A stretch of DNA of 64,000 nt from Rhizobium mesosinicum (GTDB lineage: Bacteria > Pseudomonadota > Alphaproteobacteria > Rhizobiales > Rhizobiaceae), in the NCBI RefSeq assembly GCF_019511345.1, contig NZ_JAEUAK010000015.1, positions 84,082 through 148,081 on the forward strand, written 5' to 3'. The notes beneath the pieces were generated by a model. It was not told the origin of the DNA. It ran no database searches and was given only the letters and a program-made list of their open reading frames with translations. Each line of letters begins with the position of its first letter. Within the stretch, counting starts at the first letter, position 1. This document shows, piece by piece, positions 8,529 through 16,703 of the stretch. The position numbers were made by a program, and so were the translations under genes.

Positions 8529-10082
8529 TCAAGCCACCACTCTCCTCGGAAACAGCACAGCGTCCGAGGCCGTTCTGACCCCATCGACAACAAGCGATGC
8601 CCCATAGACTTCGGGCACCTCGATCCCCAGCCTTTCATGCAGCACCGAAGCCGAGCGCGGTAGGAAGGGCAGGAGGCAGCGTGCGACGACCGCCAGGCCA
8701 TAAACCTGCTCAGCAAGACAAGCGCCGAGGCGATCAACCGTAGCCTGTCGTTCCTCTGGCGTGAGGTCACCAAGCAGCGCCTTCGCATCCGCCCATGGCG
8801 CACGTCTGGCAAAGCGCCTGTTTGCCTCGCCGATAAAGGCGAAGATATCGGCCAGGCCGACATGCAGCTCATAGGCATCGAAGGCTGCGGCGACCTTCCC
8901 AGGAAGACGAGCCGCCTCCTGCACGAAATCGCTGTCCTGCAGCGGCGGAACGAACCCGCCAAATGAACTCGCGAGAAGTGCCAGTACCCGGTTGGCGAGA
9001 TTGCCGAGTTGCCCGCCGAGTTGACCCGACCATGCGGCTTCGAGACGCTCGCCGGAGAAGTCGCCATCGTCGCCCGAACGTATATGCCGGAGCAGATAGT
9101 AGCGCAGTGCATCCGGCGTACCGTAAGCATCGATGATGCTGTCCGGATCGATGCCGTTGCCTGCGGATTTGCCAATCTTCCTGCCATCGACCGTTACATA
9201 ACCATGCACCGATATCGATGACGGCGGCGGCAGACCCGCGGAGAGCAGGATCGCCGGCCAGTAGATGGCGTGGAATTTCGAGATGCCCTTGCCGACGACG
9301 TGGATGCGTTGGCCGCCGTCGATCCAGTAGCGCTTGAAGAGCGCCTGGTCGGAGCCGTAGCCGAGCCCGGTCAGATAGTTCGCGAGCGCGTCGAACCAGA
9401 CATAGATCACCTCGTCTCCATCAGGGACGGGAACGCCCCAGCCGCGCGCCCGCTCGGCGCTGCGTGAGACGCTGATATCCTCAAGGCCGCGTCGCAGAAG
9501 GGCCAGCACCTCGTTGCGCCGGTGCGCCGGAACGATCGTGAACTCGCCGCTCTCGATGAGCTGCAGGATCCTGTCACCATGGCGGGACAGACGGAAGAAC
9601 CAGTTCTCCTCTTTGACAAGTTCGAGGGAGACGCCATGTTCCGGGCATCGGCCGTCAACAAGTTCTGCGGCCTCGTAGAATTGCTCGCAGCCGACGCAAT
9701 AGAGGCCTTCGTAGGCCTTGCGGTAGAGGTCTCCATTGTCGGCGCAGGCGTACCACAAGGCGTGTACGCAAGCGAGATGGCGCGGGTCGCGGGAGGTGCG
9801 CACGAATTCGTCGTTGGAAATGTCGAGCCGCGTGCCGAGGCGCTCGAACCTGTCGGCATTGGCGTCGACGAAGTCCGCCACGGGCAGGGCGGCTGCCTCC
9901 GCCGAGCGAACATTCTTCAGGCTGTTGTCATCTGTTCCGCACTGGAAGCGGACATTGCGGCCGAGCAGCCGGAAATGGCGCGCATAGGCGTCGGCCTGCA
10001 CGAGTTCGAGCGCAAAGCCCACATGCGGGGCGGCGTTCACATAGGGGATCGAGGTGGTGATATAGGTGTCCGGCTTGTTCAT
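8529..10082 (-). CDS. metG: Methionyl-tRNA synthetase
   Basis: Class I aminoacyl-tRNA synthetase that charges tRNA-Met. The protein is 517 residues. The HIGH-type motif is HVGF (20-23), the KMSKS-type motif KIGKS (302-306), and the connective-peptide region has a partial zinc knuckle CVGC...CPEHG (129-149). FDALANYLTGLGY and ISKFHAIYWPAILL are typical MetRS segments. There is no C-terminal tRNA-binding (Trbp111-like) domain. Both signature motifs deviate (F for the second H, G for S), so this may be an auxiliary MetRS; whether another metG exists cannot be seen here. The ATG at 10082 follows AAAGGA. The upstream leader encodes a Met-rich peptide and a terminator. Confidence 0.88.
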   Translation of the reverse strand: MNKPDTYITTSIPYVNAAPHVGFALELVQADAYARHFRLLGRNVRFQCGTDDNSLKNVRSAEAAALPVADFVDANADRFERLGTRLDISNDEFVRTSRDPRHLACVHALWYACADNGDLYRKAYEGLYCVGCEQFYEAAELVDGRCPEHGVSLELVKEENWFFRLSRHGDRILQLIESGEFTIVPAHRRNEVLALLRRGLEDISVSRSAERARGWGVPVPDGDEVIYVWFDALANYLTGLGYGSDQALFKRYWIDGGQRIHVVGKGISKFHAIYWPAILLSAGLPPPSSISVHGYVTVDGRKIGKSAGNGIDPDSIIDAYGTPDALRYYLLRHIRSGDDGDFSGERLEAAWSGQLGGQLGNLANRVLALLASSFGGFVPPLQDSDFVQEAARLPGKVAAAFDAYELHVGLADIFAFIGEANRRFARRAPWADAKALLGDLTPEERQATVDRLGACLAEQVYGLAVVARCLLPFLPRSASVLHERLGIEVPEVYGASLVVDGVRTASDAVLFPRRVVA

Positions 10083-10130
10083 CGGTTGATCCTTTCGAGG
10101 CTGTTTGCCCGCGAGACGGATCGCCAAATG

Positions 10131-10153
10131 AAAAGACCGCCTCGGGGGCGGTC
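10131..10153 (-). terminator. Attenuator terminator in the metG leader
   Basis: On the minus strand GACCGCC, a 5-base loop and GGCGGTC form a perfect 7-bp stem followed directly by TTTT. It lies after the Met leader ORF and about 50 bases before the metG start codon, so it would stop transcription before the gene unless disrupted. GGCGG at the end of the upstream hairpin is complementary to CCGCC in the left arm. Confidence 0.75.
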
Positions 10154-10177
10154 GCTGGTGCATTATGGACGCACGAA

Positions 10178-10203
10178 ACCCGCCACGCTATGAGCGCGGC
10201 ATC
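10178..10203 (-). promoter_or_regulatory. Pause/protector hairpin overlapping the end of the metG leader ORF
   Basis: GCCGCGC and GCGTGGC form a 7-bp stem (one G-T pair) around the loop TCATA, and the leader stop codon begins in that loop. The left arm lies directly after the Met codons, so a ribosome stalled there would cover it and free the right arm, followed by GGG, to pair with the terminator. Inferred by hand pairing. Confidence 0.55.
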
Positions 10204-10241
10204 ATCATCATCACTGACGCGTGGGTCTCGGTTCTGTCCAT
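10188..10241 (-). CDS. Methionine-rich leader peptide of metG (17 residues)
   Basis: Short ORF reading MDRTETHASVMMMMPRS and then TAG. Codons 11-14 are four consecutive ATGs (bases 10200-10211). Met codons are normally rare, so four in a row directly before a hairpin, a terminator and a MetRS gene point to ribosome-mediated attenuation: low charged Met-tRNA stalls the ribosome and lets metG be transcribed. The ribosome-binding site is weak by eye (GGTGG about 12 bases upstream). No start codon precedes it in frame within the nearby sequence. Translation is unproven. Confidence 0.7.
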   Translation of the reverse strand: MDRTETHASVMMMMPRS

Positions 10242-10341
10242 GCGGAATTGGTACCACCGGAAGCCGCATCCGACAAGCGGGCTGATTTCAATGCGATATC
10301 GTCTATTCTCGGGGGCCTGATACTTTTGCGCGGAGGAAGCG

Positions 10342-10731
10342 ATGGTGACGGAAAGCATGAGAACAGGCGGCTGTGCATGTGGCGCGGTCCGGTATGAAGT
10401 CGAGGGAGAGCCCTATCAATCCGGGCTCTGCCATTGCACCAAGTGCCGGAAACTGACCGGCTCGATCTTTTCGGCGACTGCGAACTGGCGCCGCTCGAAG
10501 TTCAAGATGGACGGCGAGATCAGTACCTATGACAAACGATCGTTCTGTCCGATCTGCGGATCGCGGCTGTTCTTCATGTTCGACGATGGCGTGGAAGTCT
10601 TCCTTGGAACGCTGGACGAGGCGCCCAACGAGATCCGGCCGATGGTCGAGGTCTGGACTGTCAGACGTGAACCCTGGATGCCGCCGATCCCGAAGGTCCG
10701 CCTTTACGACGAAAACGAACACGCGCCGTAA
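10342..10731 (+). CDS. GFA family zinc protein (CENP-V/GFA domain)
   Basis: Protein of 129 residues related to glutathione-dependent formaldehyde-activating enzyme (Gfa). Zinc ligands are in GGCACGAVRYEV, GLCHCTKCRKLTG and FCPICGSRLF, the standard layout. The original Gfa activity has been questioned in the literature, so the true reaction of these small members is open. This is the first of three GFA paralogues in the window (others at 13.5 and 50 kb). It stands alone, divergent from metG. Confidence 0.85.
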   Translation: MVTESMRTGGCACGAVRYEVEGEPYQSGLCHCTKCRKLTGSIFSATANWRRSKFKMDGEISTYDKRSFCPICGSRLFFMFDDGVEVFLGTLDEAPNEIRPMVEVWTVRREPWMPPIPKVRLYDENEHAP

Positions 10732-10907
10732 GACCGGTTGATGTCGGGCTTCCAGGCCGTGTCGCAGGTTGATCCTCCAACGCGGCGGCCGGCCATCCGC
10801 CGCGGGGCGAGTTGGATTGCATCTTCCGCCTGTCAGGGGAATACCGCGACAACAACCGGAGACGGTGGTAGATTCATGTTGGTTGCTCGTCTTGTGGGGG
10901 ATGAGGC

Positions 10908-12053
10908 ATGGGCAAGCTTGCAGAAGGGTCTTCGATTCCGCCTTCATCATCAGTCGGAAAGGCCATTGTGGACGAAGTCCGTCAATCGCCGATTCTCGCG
11001 CTGATCATCTTCGTGCCTGTCGTCATTGTGCTGGAGCGGCTCACGCCCGACGCGCACACGCTGTTGTTCCTGCTGTCCGTCGTAGCGATCATACCGCTTG
11101 CCGCTCTTCTGAGCCGGGCCACCGAGGCGGTTGCGGCAAAAACCGGCGACGCGGTCGGCGGGCTGCTCAATGCCACGCTCGGAAACCTCACTGAACTCGT
11201 CATTTCGCTGGCGGCGCTGCAGGCGGGGCAATATCTGCTGGTCAAGGCGTCGATCGCGGGCGCGATCGTCACCAATACGCTGTTCATGCTGGGCGGTTCC
11301 TTCCTGCTCGGCGGGCTCAAGCACCACATTCAGGAATTCAACAGGGTCAATGCGCGCTTTCAGGCCTGCATGCTGTTCCTGGCAACGATTGCCGTTCTCG
11401 TCCCGTCGCTGATCAGCGAAGTGGATCAGCCGCCGGCACCCGAGGTGTCGCAGACGCTGAGCCTCGGGCTTTCGATCCTGCTCATCGTCGTATACGCGCT
11501 CGGCATGTTCTTTTCACTGCGCACGCATAAGGAGCTTTTCGCCAGCGTCAGCCATAGCGGCGAAGAGGAGAAACCGTGGCCGATGACGCTGGCTCTCGTC
11601 CTGCTCGTCGTCGTAACGCTGCTGGTGGCGCTGGTCAGCGAAATCTTCGTTGGATCGGTGCAGGTTGCTGCCGAACATCTCGGCATGACGCCGGCCTTCG
11701 TCGGTTTCATCGTCGTGGCGCTGGTGGGTGCGGCAGCGGAAATGACGACGGCCTTTTCGGCGGCGCGTGCCGATCGGCTGGATCTCAGTGTCGGCATCGC
11801 GCTCGGCAGTTCGGCGCAGATCGCGCTCTTCGTCGCACCCCTGTTGGTGCTCGTCAGTTATTTCATCGGCCCTGAACCGATGACGCTGCAGTTCTGGCGT
11901 GGCGCGGTGACGATGATGATTGTTGCCACGCTGGCCGCTGCTTTCTTGTCCAATGGCGGACGCGGCACCTGGTATGCGGGGATCATGGTTCTGGCGCTTT
12001 ACGGGATCTTCGCTTTCACCCTGTTCGTCCTGCCGCCGGCAAGGCCATCCTGA
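10908..12053 (+). CDS. cax: Calcium/proton exchanger (Cax family)
   Basis: Inner-membrane cation/proton antiporter of 381 residues with about eleven membrane helices. The two alpha-repeat signatures are visible: GLLNATLGNLTELVISLAAL in the first half and FIVVALVGAAAEMTTAFSAA in the second, both with the acidic residue needed for Ca2+. An acidic/polar loop (HKELFASVSHSGEEEK) separates the halves. It likely exports Ca2+ in exchange for H+. The ATG follows GGGGATGAGG. A small potassium channel gene lies about 95 bp downstream on the same strand. Confidence 0.9.
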   Translation: MGKLAEGSSIPPSSSVGKAIVDEVRQSPILALIIFVPVVIVLERLTPDAHTLLFLLSVVAIIPLAALLSRATEAVAAKTGDAVGGLLNATLGNLTELVISLAALQAGQYLLVKASIAGAIVTNTLFMLGGSFLLGGLKHHIQEFNRVNARFQACMLFLATIAVLVPSLISEVDQPPAPEVSQTLSLGLSILLIVVYALGMFFSLRTHKELFASVSHSGEEEKPWPMTLALVLLVVVTLLVALVSEIFVGSVQVAAEHLGMTPAFVGFIVVALVGAAAEMTTAFSAARADRLDLSVGIALGSSAQIALFVAPLLVLVSYFIGPEPMTLQFWRGAVTMMIVATLAAAFLSNGGRGTWYAGIMVLALYGIFAFTLFVLPPARPS

Positions 12054-12088
12054 TCATTCGCCCCGCCGAATGGCAACCACGCATGCAT

Positions 12089-12127
12089 GCCTGATGGATT
12101 GGCCTGATGGATTGACCTGATGGATTA
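12089..12127. repeat. Three tandem copies of a 13-bp unit
   Basis: GCCTGATGGATTG occurs twice perfectly and once with end changes, in the short gap between the antiporter and the channel gene. Probably a slippage product; no function is evident. Confidence 0.6.
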
Positions 12128-12148
12128 CAGGAAGGGAAAAGGAGGGAC

Positions 12149-12529
12149 ATGACGACAAAAATCGTCACGGCATTTCAATCGAGTACACGGATGAGGCGGC
12201 GGTTTTTCGCGGCGCTTTTCAACCAGATCCGCATCCTCTGGCCGATTTTTTCCGGCGTGCTGATCGTCATGCTCGGAGCAGGCGCCGTCATCGGCTGGAT
12301 CGAGGGCTGGGGGATCGGTGAAAGCGTGTATTTCACTTTCGTCACCGGCCTGACCATCGGCTACGGCGACCTTGCGCCCAAGGGTACGATAGCACGCATC
12401 CTGATCGTGCCGATCGGCCTTTGCGGTATCGTGCTGACCGGCCTCGTTGCCGCCGTCAGCGTACAGGCGCTCGATGCGGCGGGCCGCGTTCGAGCCGAGC
12501 AGGATGATCTCACCGATACCAGGCCGTAG
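12149..12529 (+). CDS. Two-helix potassium channel family protein
   Basis: Membrane protein of 126 residues with two hydrophobic helices around a pore loop that reads TGLTIGYGDLAPKG, the K+ selectivity filter (T-I-G-Y-G-D). It lacks an RCK or other ligand-binding domain, so it is a minimal ion-channel (Ion_trans_2) protein, presumably a tetramer. The start follows AAGGAGGG. It may be co-transcribed with the Ca2+/H+ antiporter upstream. Confidence 0.85.
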   Translation: MTTKIVTAFQSSTRMRRRFFAALFNQIRILWPIFSGVLIVMLGAGAVIGWIEGWGIGESVYFTFVTGLTIGYGDLAPKGTIARILIVPIGLCGIVLTGLVAAVSVQALDAAGRVRAEQDDLTDTRP

Positions 12530-12579
12530 GGGGGCGTTGGGGGCTGCATCACCCGTTTTCGATGCGCGATTAAATTAAA

Positions 12580-12615
12580 TAGTGTTGACTAATTGATTAG
12601 TGTTGGCTATTTGAT
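12580..12615 (+). promoter_or_regulatory. Two tandem 18-bp repeats over the promoter of the arsR-AHSA1 operon
   Basis: TAGTGTTGACTAATTGAT is followed directly by TAGTGTTGGCTATTTGAT, 16 of 18 positions identical. CTAAT-TG-ATTAG within it is also palindromic. TTGACT (12585-12590) and TATTTG (12608-12613) are 17 bp apart, which would be promoter-like and would place the transcript start close to the ATG at 12620. A probable ArsR operator overlapping the promoter. Confidence 0.55.
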
Positions 12616-12619
12616 TTCC

Positions 12620-12949
12620 ATGATTGAAGCCGAAGCTATCACCGCTGTCATGCGTGCCCTTGCCGATCCCACGCGGCGGGCCGTGTTCGAGCGCATCGTC
12701 AATTCCAAAGAAATCACCGTGGTCGAGCTGACCCGCGGCAGCAATGTCACGCAGGGTGCCATTTCCCAGCATCTCAAGTCCCTGAAACAGGCCGGCCTCG
12801 TCAGCGAACGCCCCGAAGGGCGCAATGTCTATTACCGCGCCGAGCCGAGCGGTCTGGAGCCGCTGGCCGACTGGATGGGCCATTACGGCACCTTCTGGCG
12901 CGAACGCTTCACCGATCTCAGAAAGCTCTTGAAGGAAATCGACCCATGA
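12620..12949 (+). CDS. ArsR family transcriptional regulator
   Basis: Winged-helix repressor of 109 residues. RALADPTRRAVFERI starts the domain, VTQGAISQHLKSLKQAGLV is the recognition helix region and ERPEGRNVYYRAEPSGLEPL the wing. No cysteine metal site is seen. The type that pairs with an AHSA1/SRPBCC gene is common in rhizobia and is not a metal sensor. No good ribosome-binding site lies before ATG 12620, so the message may be leaderless. Its stop overlaps the next start (ATGA), so the two are translated together. Confidence 0.88.
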   Translation: MIEAEAITAVMRALADPTRRAVFERIVNSKEITVVELTRGSNVTQGAISQHLKSLKQAGLVSERPEGRNVYYRAEPSGLEPLADWMGHYGTFWRERFTDLRKLLKEIDP

Positions 12950-13443
12950 ACCAAGCCATGAATCCCGAAAGACACGCCTCCGACACGCAGGCCATCGTGG
13001 TCGATGAAGTCTTCCCGCATGCACCTGACATCATCTGGAAGGCGCTGACCAGCGGCGAGCTGATCGGCCGCTGGTTGATGCCGCCTGATGGATTTGCGCC
13101 CGTGCCCGGCAACCGCTTTACCTTTCAGACCAAACCGGCCGGCGAATGGGATGGCACCATCCGTTGCGAGGTGCTTGAGGTCGTGCCGAATGAGCGGCTG
13201 TCCTATGCGTGGAAGGGCGGCCATGAGAGCAATGATGACGGTTATGGCTCGAAACTGGAGACGGTGGTCACCTTCACCCTTGCCAGGACCGAGGAAGGCA
13301 CACGTCTGCGCCTCGTCCATTCCGGCTTCGTGCTTCCGAAGAATGACATAGCCTATCGCAACATGGGCGAGGGCTGGAAGAAGGTTGTCGAGCGGCTCGA
13401 CGCCGTCGTCGCCGAAGAGGCGTCTTCACAGACACGGCATTGA
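12946..13443 (+). CDS. SRPBCC / AHSA1 domain protein
   Basis: Protein of 165 residues with the START-like (Bet v1) fold of the AHSA1 group. VVDEVFPHAPDIIWKALTSGELIGRWLMP is its standard opening, and GWKKVVERLDAVVAEE the C-terminal helix. These proteins bind hydrophobic ligands; the ligand here is unknown. It is coupled to the preceding ArsR gene by a 4-bp overlap, the usual regulator-effector pair. A GFA-family gene follows after 17 bp and is probably in the same operon. Confidence 0.88.
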   Translation: MNQAMNPERHASDTQAIVVDEVFPHAPDIIWKALTSGELIGRWLMPPDGFAPVPGNRFTFQTKPAGEWDGTIRCEVLEVVPNERLSYAWKGGHESNDDGYGSKLETVVTFTLARTEEGTRLRLVHSGFVLPKNDIAYRNMGEGWKKVVERLDAVVAEEASSQTRH

Positions 13444-13460
13444 ACGAGGAGGAAAGTGAC

Positions 13461-13874
13461 ATGACCAAGTCCTATATCGGTGGCTGCGCCTGCGGCGCGA
13501 TCCGTTACGAGATATCAGGCGAGCCGGCCGTCATGGTCGACTGTCAGTGCCGGCAGTGTCAGCGCTCCAGCGGCACCGGACATCAATCGCATCTGACGTT
13601 CGTGGCAGCGGAGGTGAAGGTCGAGGGAGAGGCATCCCTCTGGCAGACCGTCGGCGACGGTGGAACCGTCAAGCAGCGCGGCTTCTGCCCGACATGCGGT
13701 TCAGCCGTCTACATGACCTTTCCCGACATGCCCGAGGTCTTCATCGTTACGCCGGCAAGCCTCGACGACCCAAGCCGCTATCAGCCGCAACTGGTGTCCT
13801 GGACTGCGGCCGGATATGGTTGGGACCACCTCGATCCGGCCGTACCGAAATTCGAGAGGATGCCGCCGGCGTGA
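13461..13874 (+). CDS. GFA family zinc protein, second copy
   Basis: Protein of 137 residues with the GFA zinc sites GGCACGAIRYEISG, DCQCRQCQRSSG and FCPTCGSAVYM. It starts at the ATG at 13461 after a strong GAGGAGG site. It follows the ArsR-AHSA1 pair by 17 bp, so it probably belongs to that operon. Function as for other small GFA proteins is not settled. Confidence 0.87.
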   Translation: MTKSYIGGCACGAIRYEISGEPAVMVDCQCRQCQRSSGTGHQSHLTFVAAEVKVEGEASLWQTVGDGGTVKQRGFCPTCGSAVYMTFPDMPEVFIVTPASLDDPSRYQPQLVSWTAAGYGWDHLDPAVPKFERMPPA

Positions 13875-13971
13875 AGCGGGAGCCCTGACTTTGCGTCGAG
13901 AATGCGCCGGAACAGGGATTGTTGCTCTCTCATTCGCCTGACATAGTGCCGCAAACACAGCAGGTGACGCC

Positions 13972-14508
13972 TTGCCTTTTGCCGTTCACATGGAGCTGGA
14001 CCCGTATGCTGCAGCAGAGCTTCAGCCGATCGTCGAGCATATGGAGCGCATTTCGCCCGATGTCGTCACTCCTCGTCGCTTGAAGGCTGAGCCGCACATA
14101 TCGCTTGCCGTTTATGACGGGCTCGACCCCGAGCCTCTCACAAACGCGCTCGACCGCTTCAGCGCTGACATGCACGCTCCCAGCGTCAAACTTTCCGCCA
14201 TCGGCCTTTTTCCCGGACCGGCATCAGTTCTGTTCGCCGCGCCCGTCGTTTCCGAGGAGCTGCTAATCCTCCACCGGAACTTCCATGTCGCGGCCGCCTC
14301 TGCGGGGGCGGCGTGCTGGCCGCATTACCTGCCGGAAAACTGGGTGCCGCATGTCACGCTCGGCGAGCAGCTGAGCCCAGAGGAGGCCGGGGCGGCAATC
14401 AGCGGTGCGACGGGCCTCTGGCAACCGGTGGCCGCACGCCTGCACCGGATTTCGCTCGTGCGCTTCCATCCGGTCGAGCTGTTGTGGCACCGGCAACTGC
14501 CGGGCTGA
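13972..14508 (+). CDS. 2'-5' RNA ligase superfamily protein (2H phosphoesterase)
   Basis: Protein of up to 178 residues with the two H-x-T/S-x motifs of the 2H phosphoesterase fold: HISLAVYD in the first half and HVTLGEQL in the second, about 82 residues apart. Such enzymes open 2',3'-cyclic phosphates or act on 2'-5' bonds. Start is either TTG at 13972 or ATG at 13990; neither has a strong binding site. It stands alone, ending close to the convergent DUF1127 gene. Family is fairly sure; substrate unknown. Confidence 0.75.
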   Translation: MPFAVHMELDPYAAAELQPIVEHMERISPDVVTPRRLKAEPHISLAVYDGLDPEPLTNALDRFSADMHAPSVKLSAIGLFPGPASVLFAAPVVSEELLILHRNFHVAAASAGAACWPHYLPENWVPHVTLGEQLSPEEAGAAISGATGLWQPVAARLHRISLVRFHPVELLWHRQLPG

Positions 14509-14521
14509 ACCTATCAGTGGC

Positions 14522-14683
14522 TTACGCGCGCCAGAAAGGCCGGTGGCACTGCTCGTTGGCGACTTCACGCGTCATACCGAAATCCCGTAGCGTCTCGTCG
14601 GGCAGAGTATCCAGTTCGCGGGCGAAGAGGCGGCGCTCGGTCCAGCGTTCGCGCCACAGGCGGAGCGTATCTGTCATGTGCAT
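14522..14683 (-). CDS. DUF1127 small protein
   Basis: Small protein of 53 residues with the DUF1127 motif region ELDTLPDETLRDFGMTRE after an arginine-rich helix. Proteins of this type are abundant in Rhizobiaceae and some act in RNA turnover and phosphate or stress physiology. ATG at 14683 follows AAAGGAAA. The frame is open a little further up, but this start fits the family size. Divergent from the lysR-type gene. Confidence 0.82.
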   Translation of the reverse strand: MHMTDTLRLWRERWTERRLFARELDTLPDETLRDFGMTREVANEQCHRPFWRA

Positions 14684-14853
14684 GAAAAAGTTTCCTTTCT
14701 CTGTTGGCAAAACTCACCTATTCCTAGCGGAGATCTATGCGGGAGATTTTTGCTGTGTTTGCTTGGATGTCATACTTTTATGGTAGTATCTGAATTCGCA
14801 AAAGCGCGTTATCTTCACTTTATCCGTTAGAAAAACTCACACATGAGAAAATC

Positions 14854-15744
14854 ATGGCCCGCCATCTGCCGCCTCTCTCCTATCTCCGGGCCTTCGAGGC
14901 CACTGCACGTCTCGGCTCGGTGACACGCGCGGCCGACGAGCTGGGGCGCACGCATGGAGCTGTGTCCAAGCAGTTGCAGCTTCTGCAGGAGCAGCTTGGG
15001 CTTCCCGTGTTCGAGAAATCGGGAACCGGGCTTCGGCTGAATGAGGATGGGGCGGCCTTCTTCACCACAGTCTCGCGGGCCTTCGATCTTCTGGAGGAGC
15101 GCTATCAGGAGCTGAAGTCGAGCCGGAACGAAGCGAGCGTGCATCTTTCCTGCAGCGCCACGTTCGCCATGGTCTGGCTGGTGCCGCGTCTGGCGGAATT
15201 CTACAGCCTCTATCCGAATTGCCGGGTGCAGCTGACCATGTCATCGAGCGCGCGCGACGCAGGCCCGAACCGGGCGAGAGACGGTGTTGATATCATGCTG
15301 AGCTGGGATCGCCTGTCACGGCCGCAGTTCAGGCGGGAGCATATCCCGCTCGCCTCGGTTTCTTTTGGCCTGGTGTCTGCACCGGATTATCCGTTCAGCG
15401 TCAATGGCGATGATTTCAGCTTCCCGACCCGCATTTCGCCCGACAGTTTGAGCGAACAATGGACCAACTGGCAGGCGGCGACCGGACACAGGATTTCGGC
15501 GCAGTCGGAGCTCTATTTCCCGCATATGTATCTTTGCGTCAGCGCCGCCGTCAGCGGGCTTGGCGTGGCGCTTGTCGAGCGACGTTTTGCACTGAACGAG
15601 CTGAAAAGTGGCAAGCTGGTGGAACGATCGGAATTCCTGACTTACGAGAACGGTTTCGTGGCCGTCATTCAGCCTGGCCGAGCGCTCTCGCCGGCAGCGG
15701 GTCATTTCCTCGACTGGCTGCGCAGCGCCTTCGTGCGGGAATAG
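14854..15744 (+). CDS. LysR family transcriptional regulator (GcvA-like)
   Basis: DNA-binding protein of 296 residues. The N-terminal helix-turn-helix region LPPLSYLRAFEATARLGSV with ELGRTHGAVSKQLQLLQ resembles GcvA/AmpR-type LysR proteins. The C-terminal effector domain follows (VHLSCSATFAMVWLVPRL). It has no obvious divergent target except the small DUF1127 gene, so the regulon is unknown. The ATG at 14854 has only a poor binding site. Confidence 0.88.
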   Translation: MARHLPPLSYLRAFEATARLGSVTRAADELGRTHGAVSKQLQLLQEQLGLPVFEKSGTGLRLNEDGAAFFTTVSRAFDLLEERYQELKSSRNEASVHLSCSATFAMVWLVPRLAEFYSLYPNCRVQLTMSSSARDAGPNRARDGVDIMLSWDRLSRPQFRREHIPLASVSFGLVSAPDYPFSVNGDDFSFPTRISPDSLSEQWTNWQAATGHRISAQSELYFPHMYLCVSAAVSGLGVALVERRFALNELKSGKLVERSEFLTYENGFVAVIQPGRALSPAAGHFLDWLRSAFVRE

Positions 15745-15760
15745 CTGGCGGAAACTCGCT

Positions 15761-16150
15761 TCAGCGACGAAACAGGTCCCACGCAAGCCAGATGCAAAGG
15801 AAGGCTGCAAGCAACCAGATGATCACGATCGCCACAAGGCCCGAACGGCTGACCGGCCGCCCCGCGCGCTGCATGGCCATGTCCCTGAATTCCGACATCA
15901 GAGGCGCGGGGATGAGACGGATGGCGACGAGGATGCCGAGCGGGACGATGACGAGATCATCGAGATAGCCGAGCACCGGCACGAAATCGGGGATGAGATC
16001 AACAGGGGAAAGGGCGTAGGCAGCGACCGCCCCGGCCACGATCTTGGCCATGACGGGCGTGCGATCGTCACGCGCGGCAATCCAGAGCGCGACGACATCG
16101 CGTTTCACGCTCCGCGCCCATTGTTTTGCCGCCTTCAACCATTCGCCCAT
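15761..16150 (-). CDS. DUF1232 (YkvA-like) membrane protein
   Basis: Protein of 129 residues with the DUF1232 core, AAYALSPVDLIPDFVPVLGYLDD, followed by a hydrophobic helix, plus a C-terminal membrane segment (LVAIVIIWLLAAFLCIWLAW). The frame runs another 200 residues upstream, but that part is low in family character and crosses a normal gap, so ATG 16150 is used. Function unknown. Confidence 0.8.
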   Translation of the reverse strand: MGEWLKAAKQWARSVKRDVVALWIAARDDRTPVMAKIVAGAVAAYALSPVDLIPDFVPVLGYLDDLVIVPLGILVAIRLIPAPLMSEFRDMAMQRAGRPVSRSGLVAIVIIWLLAAFLCIWLAWDLFRR

Positions 16151-16321
16151 TGTTGCGCCGCCTGTTCGTTCCAGCATTCGGGGCGGATCATTGCAGGTGC
16201 AGTTTAACATTTGATCCATCAGACGGGGGGCAGAACCCAGATGTTTTCTGTTTGTTCTCTTTCGCTGTTCAGGTACATTGCTCTCGTGCGTGGCGTTCAT
16301 TTTCGCGAAAAAGGAGTTTGC

Positions 16322-16618
16322 ATGAAAGCAGTTTTGTTTGGGATTTTCTTGCTGGCCGCCGGGAACGCATCTGCTTCCTGCGATCTGGTCTCGGCTCCGT
16401 GTTCTACCGACAGTTCGGGCAATACCTATATCAGAGAGCAGAATCTCGGCGGCGGCTACAACACCTATCGAAACGGAGATCTCTATTCGCAGACGCATCA
16501 GCAGCTCAATGGCACCTATCGAGAGACTTATTCGAGCGGCGGCTACCGGACTTATTACAGCGACCCCAACCGGAGTGCTCCTTATCAGGACGACCCGAAA
16601 GGCATGGTGGGCCGCTGA
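16322..16618 (+). CDS. Small exported protein of unknown function
   Basis: 98 residues with a clear signal peptide (MKAVLFGIFLLAAGNASA) and a mature part rich in Gly, Tyr, Ser and Asn (NLGGGYNTYRNGDLYSQ, YSSGGYRTYYSD). It has two cysteines near the mature N-terminus. AAGGAG lies at a good distance before the ATG. I do not recognise the family. Probably a periplasmic or surface protein. Confidence 0.7.
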   Translation: MKAVLFGIFLLAAGNASASCDLVSAPCSTDSSGNTYIREQNLGGGYNTYRNGDLYSQTHQQLNGTYRETYSSGGYRTYYSDPNRSAPYQDDPKGMVGR

Positions 16619-16703
16619 CGCGAAGCCGATCTGCTGAACACATTGCGCAGTTGTCGCAACAACGACGCTATTGCTGCCACTACGCACTTTTGCCGGAATT
16701 GAT

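Noticed and set aside
9928..10269. Frame through the metG leader that reads Asp x4 where the leader ORF reads Met x4
   Set aside because: It runs into metG out of frame and lacks any domain; the Met frame is bounded by start and stop and fits an attenuator.
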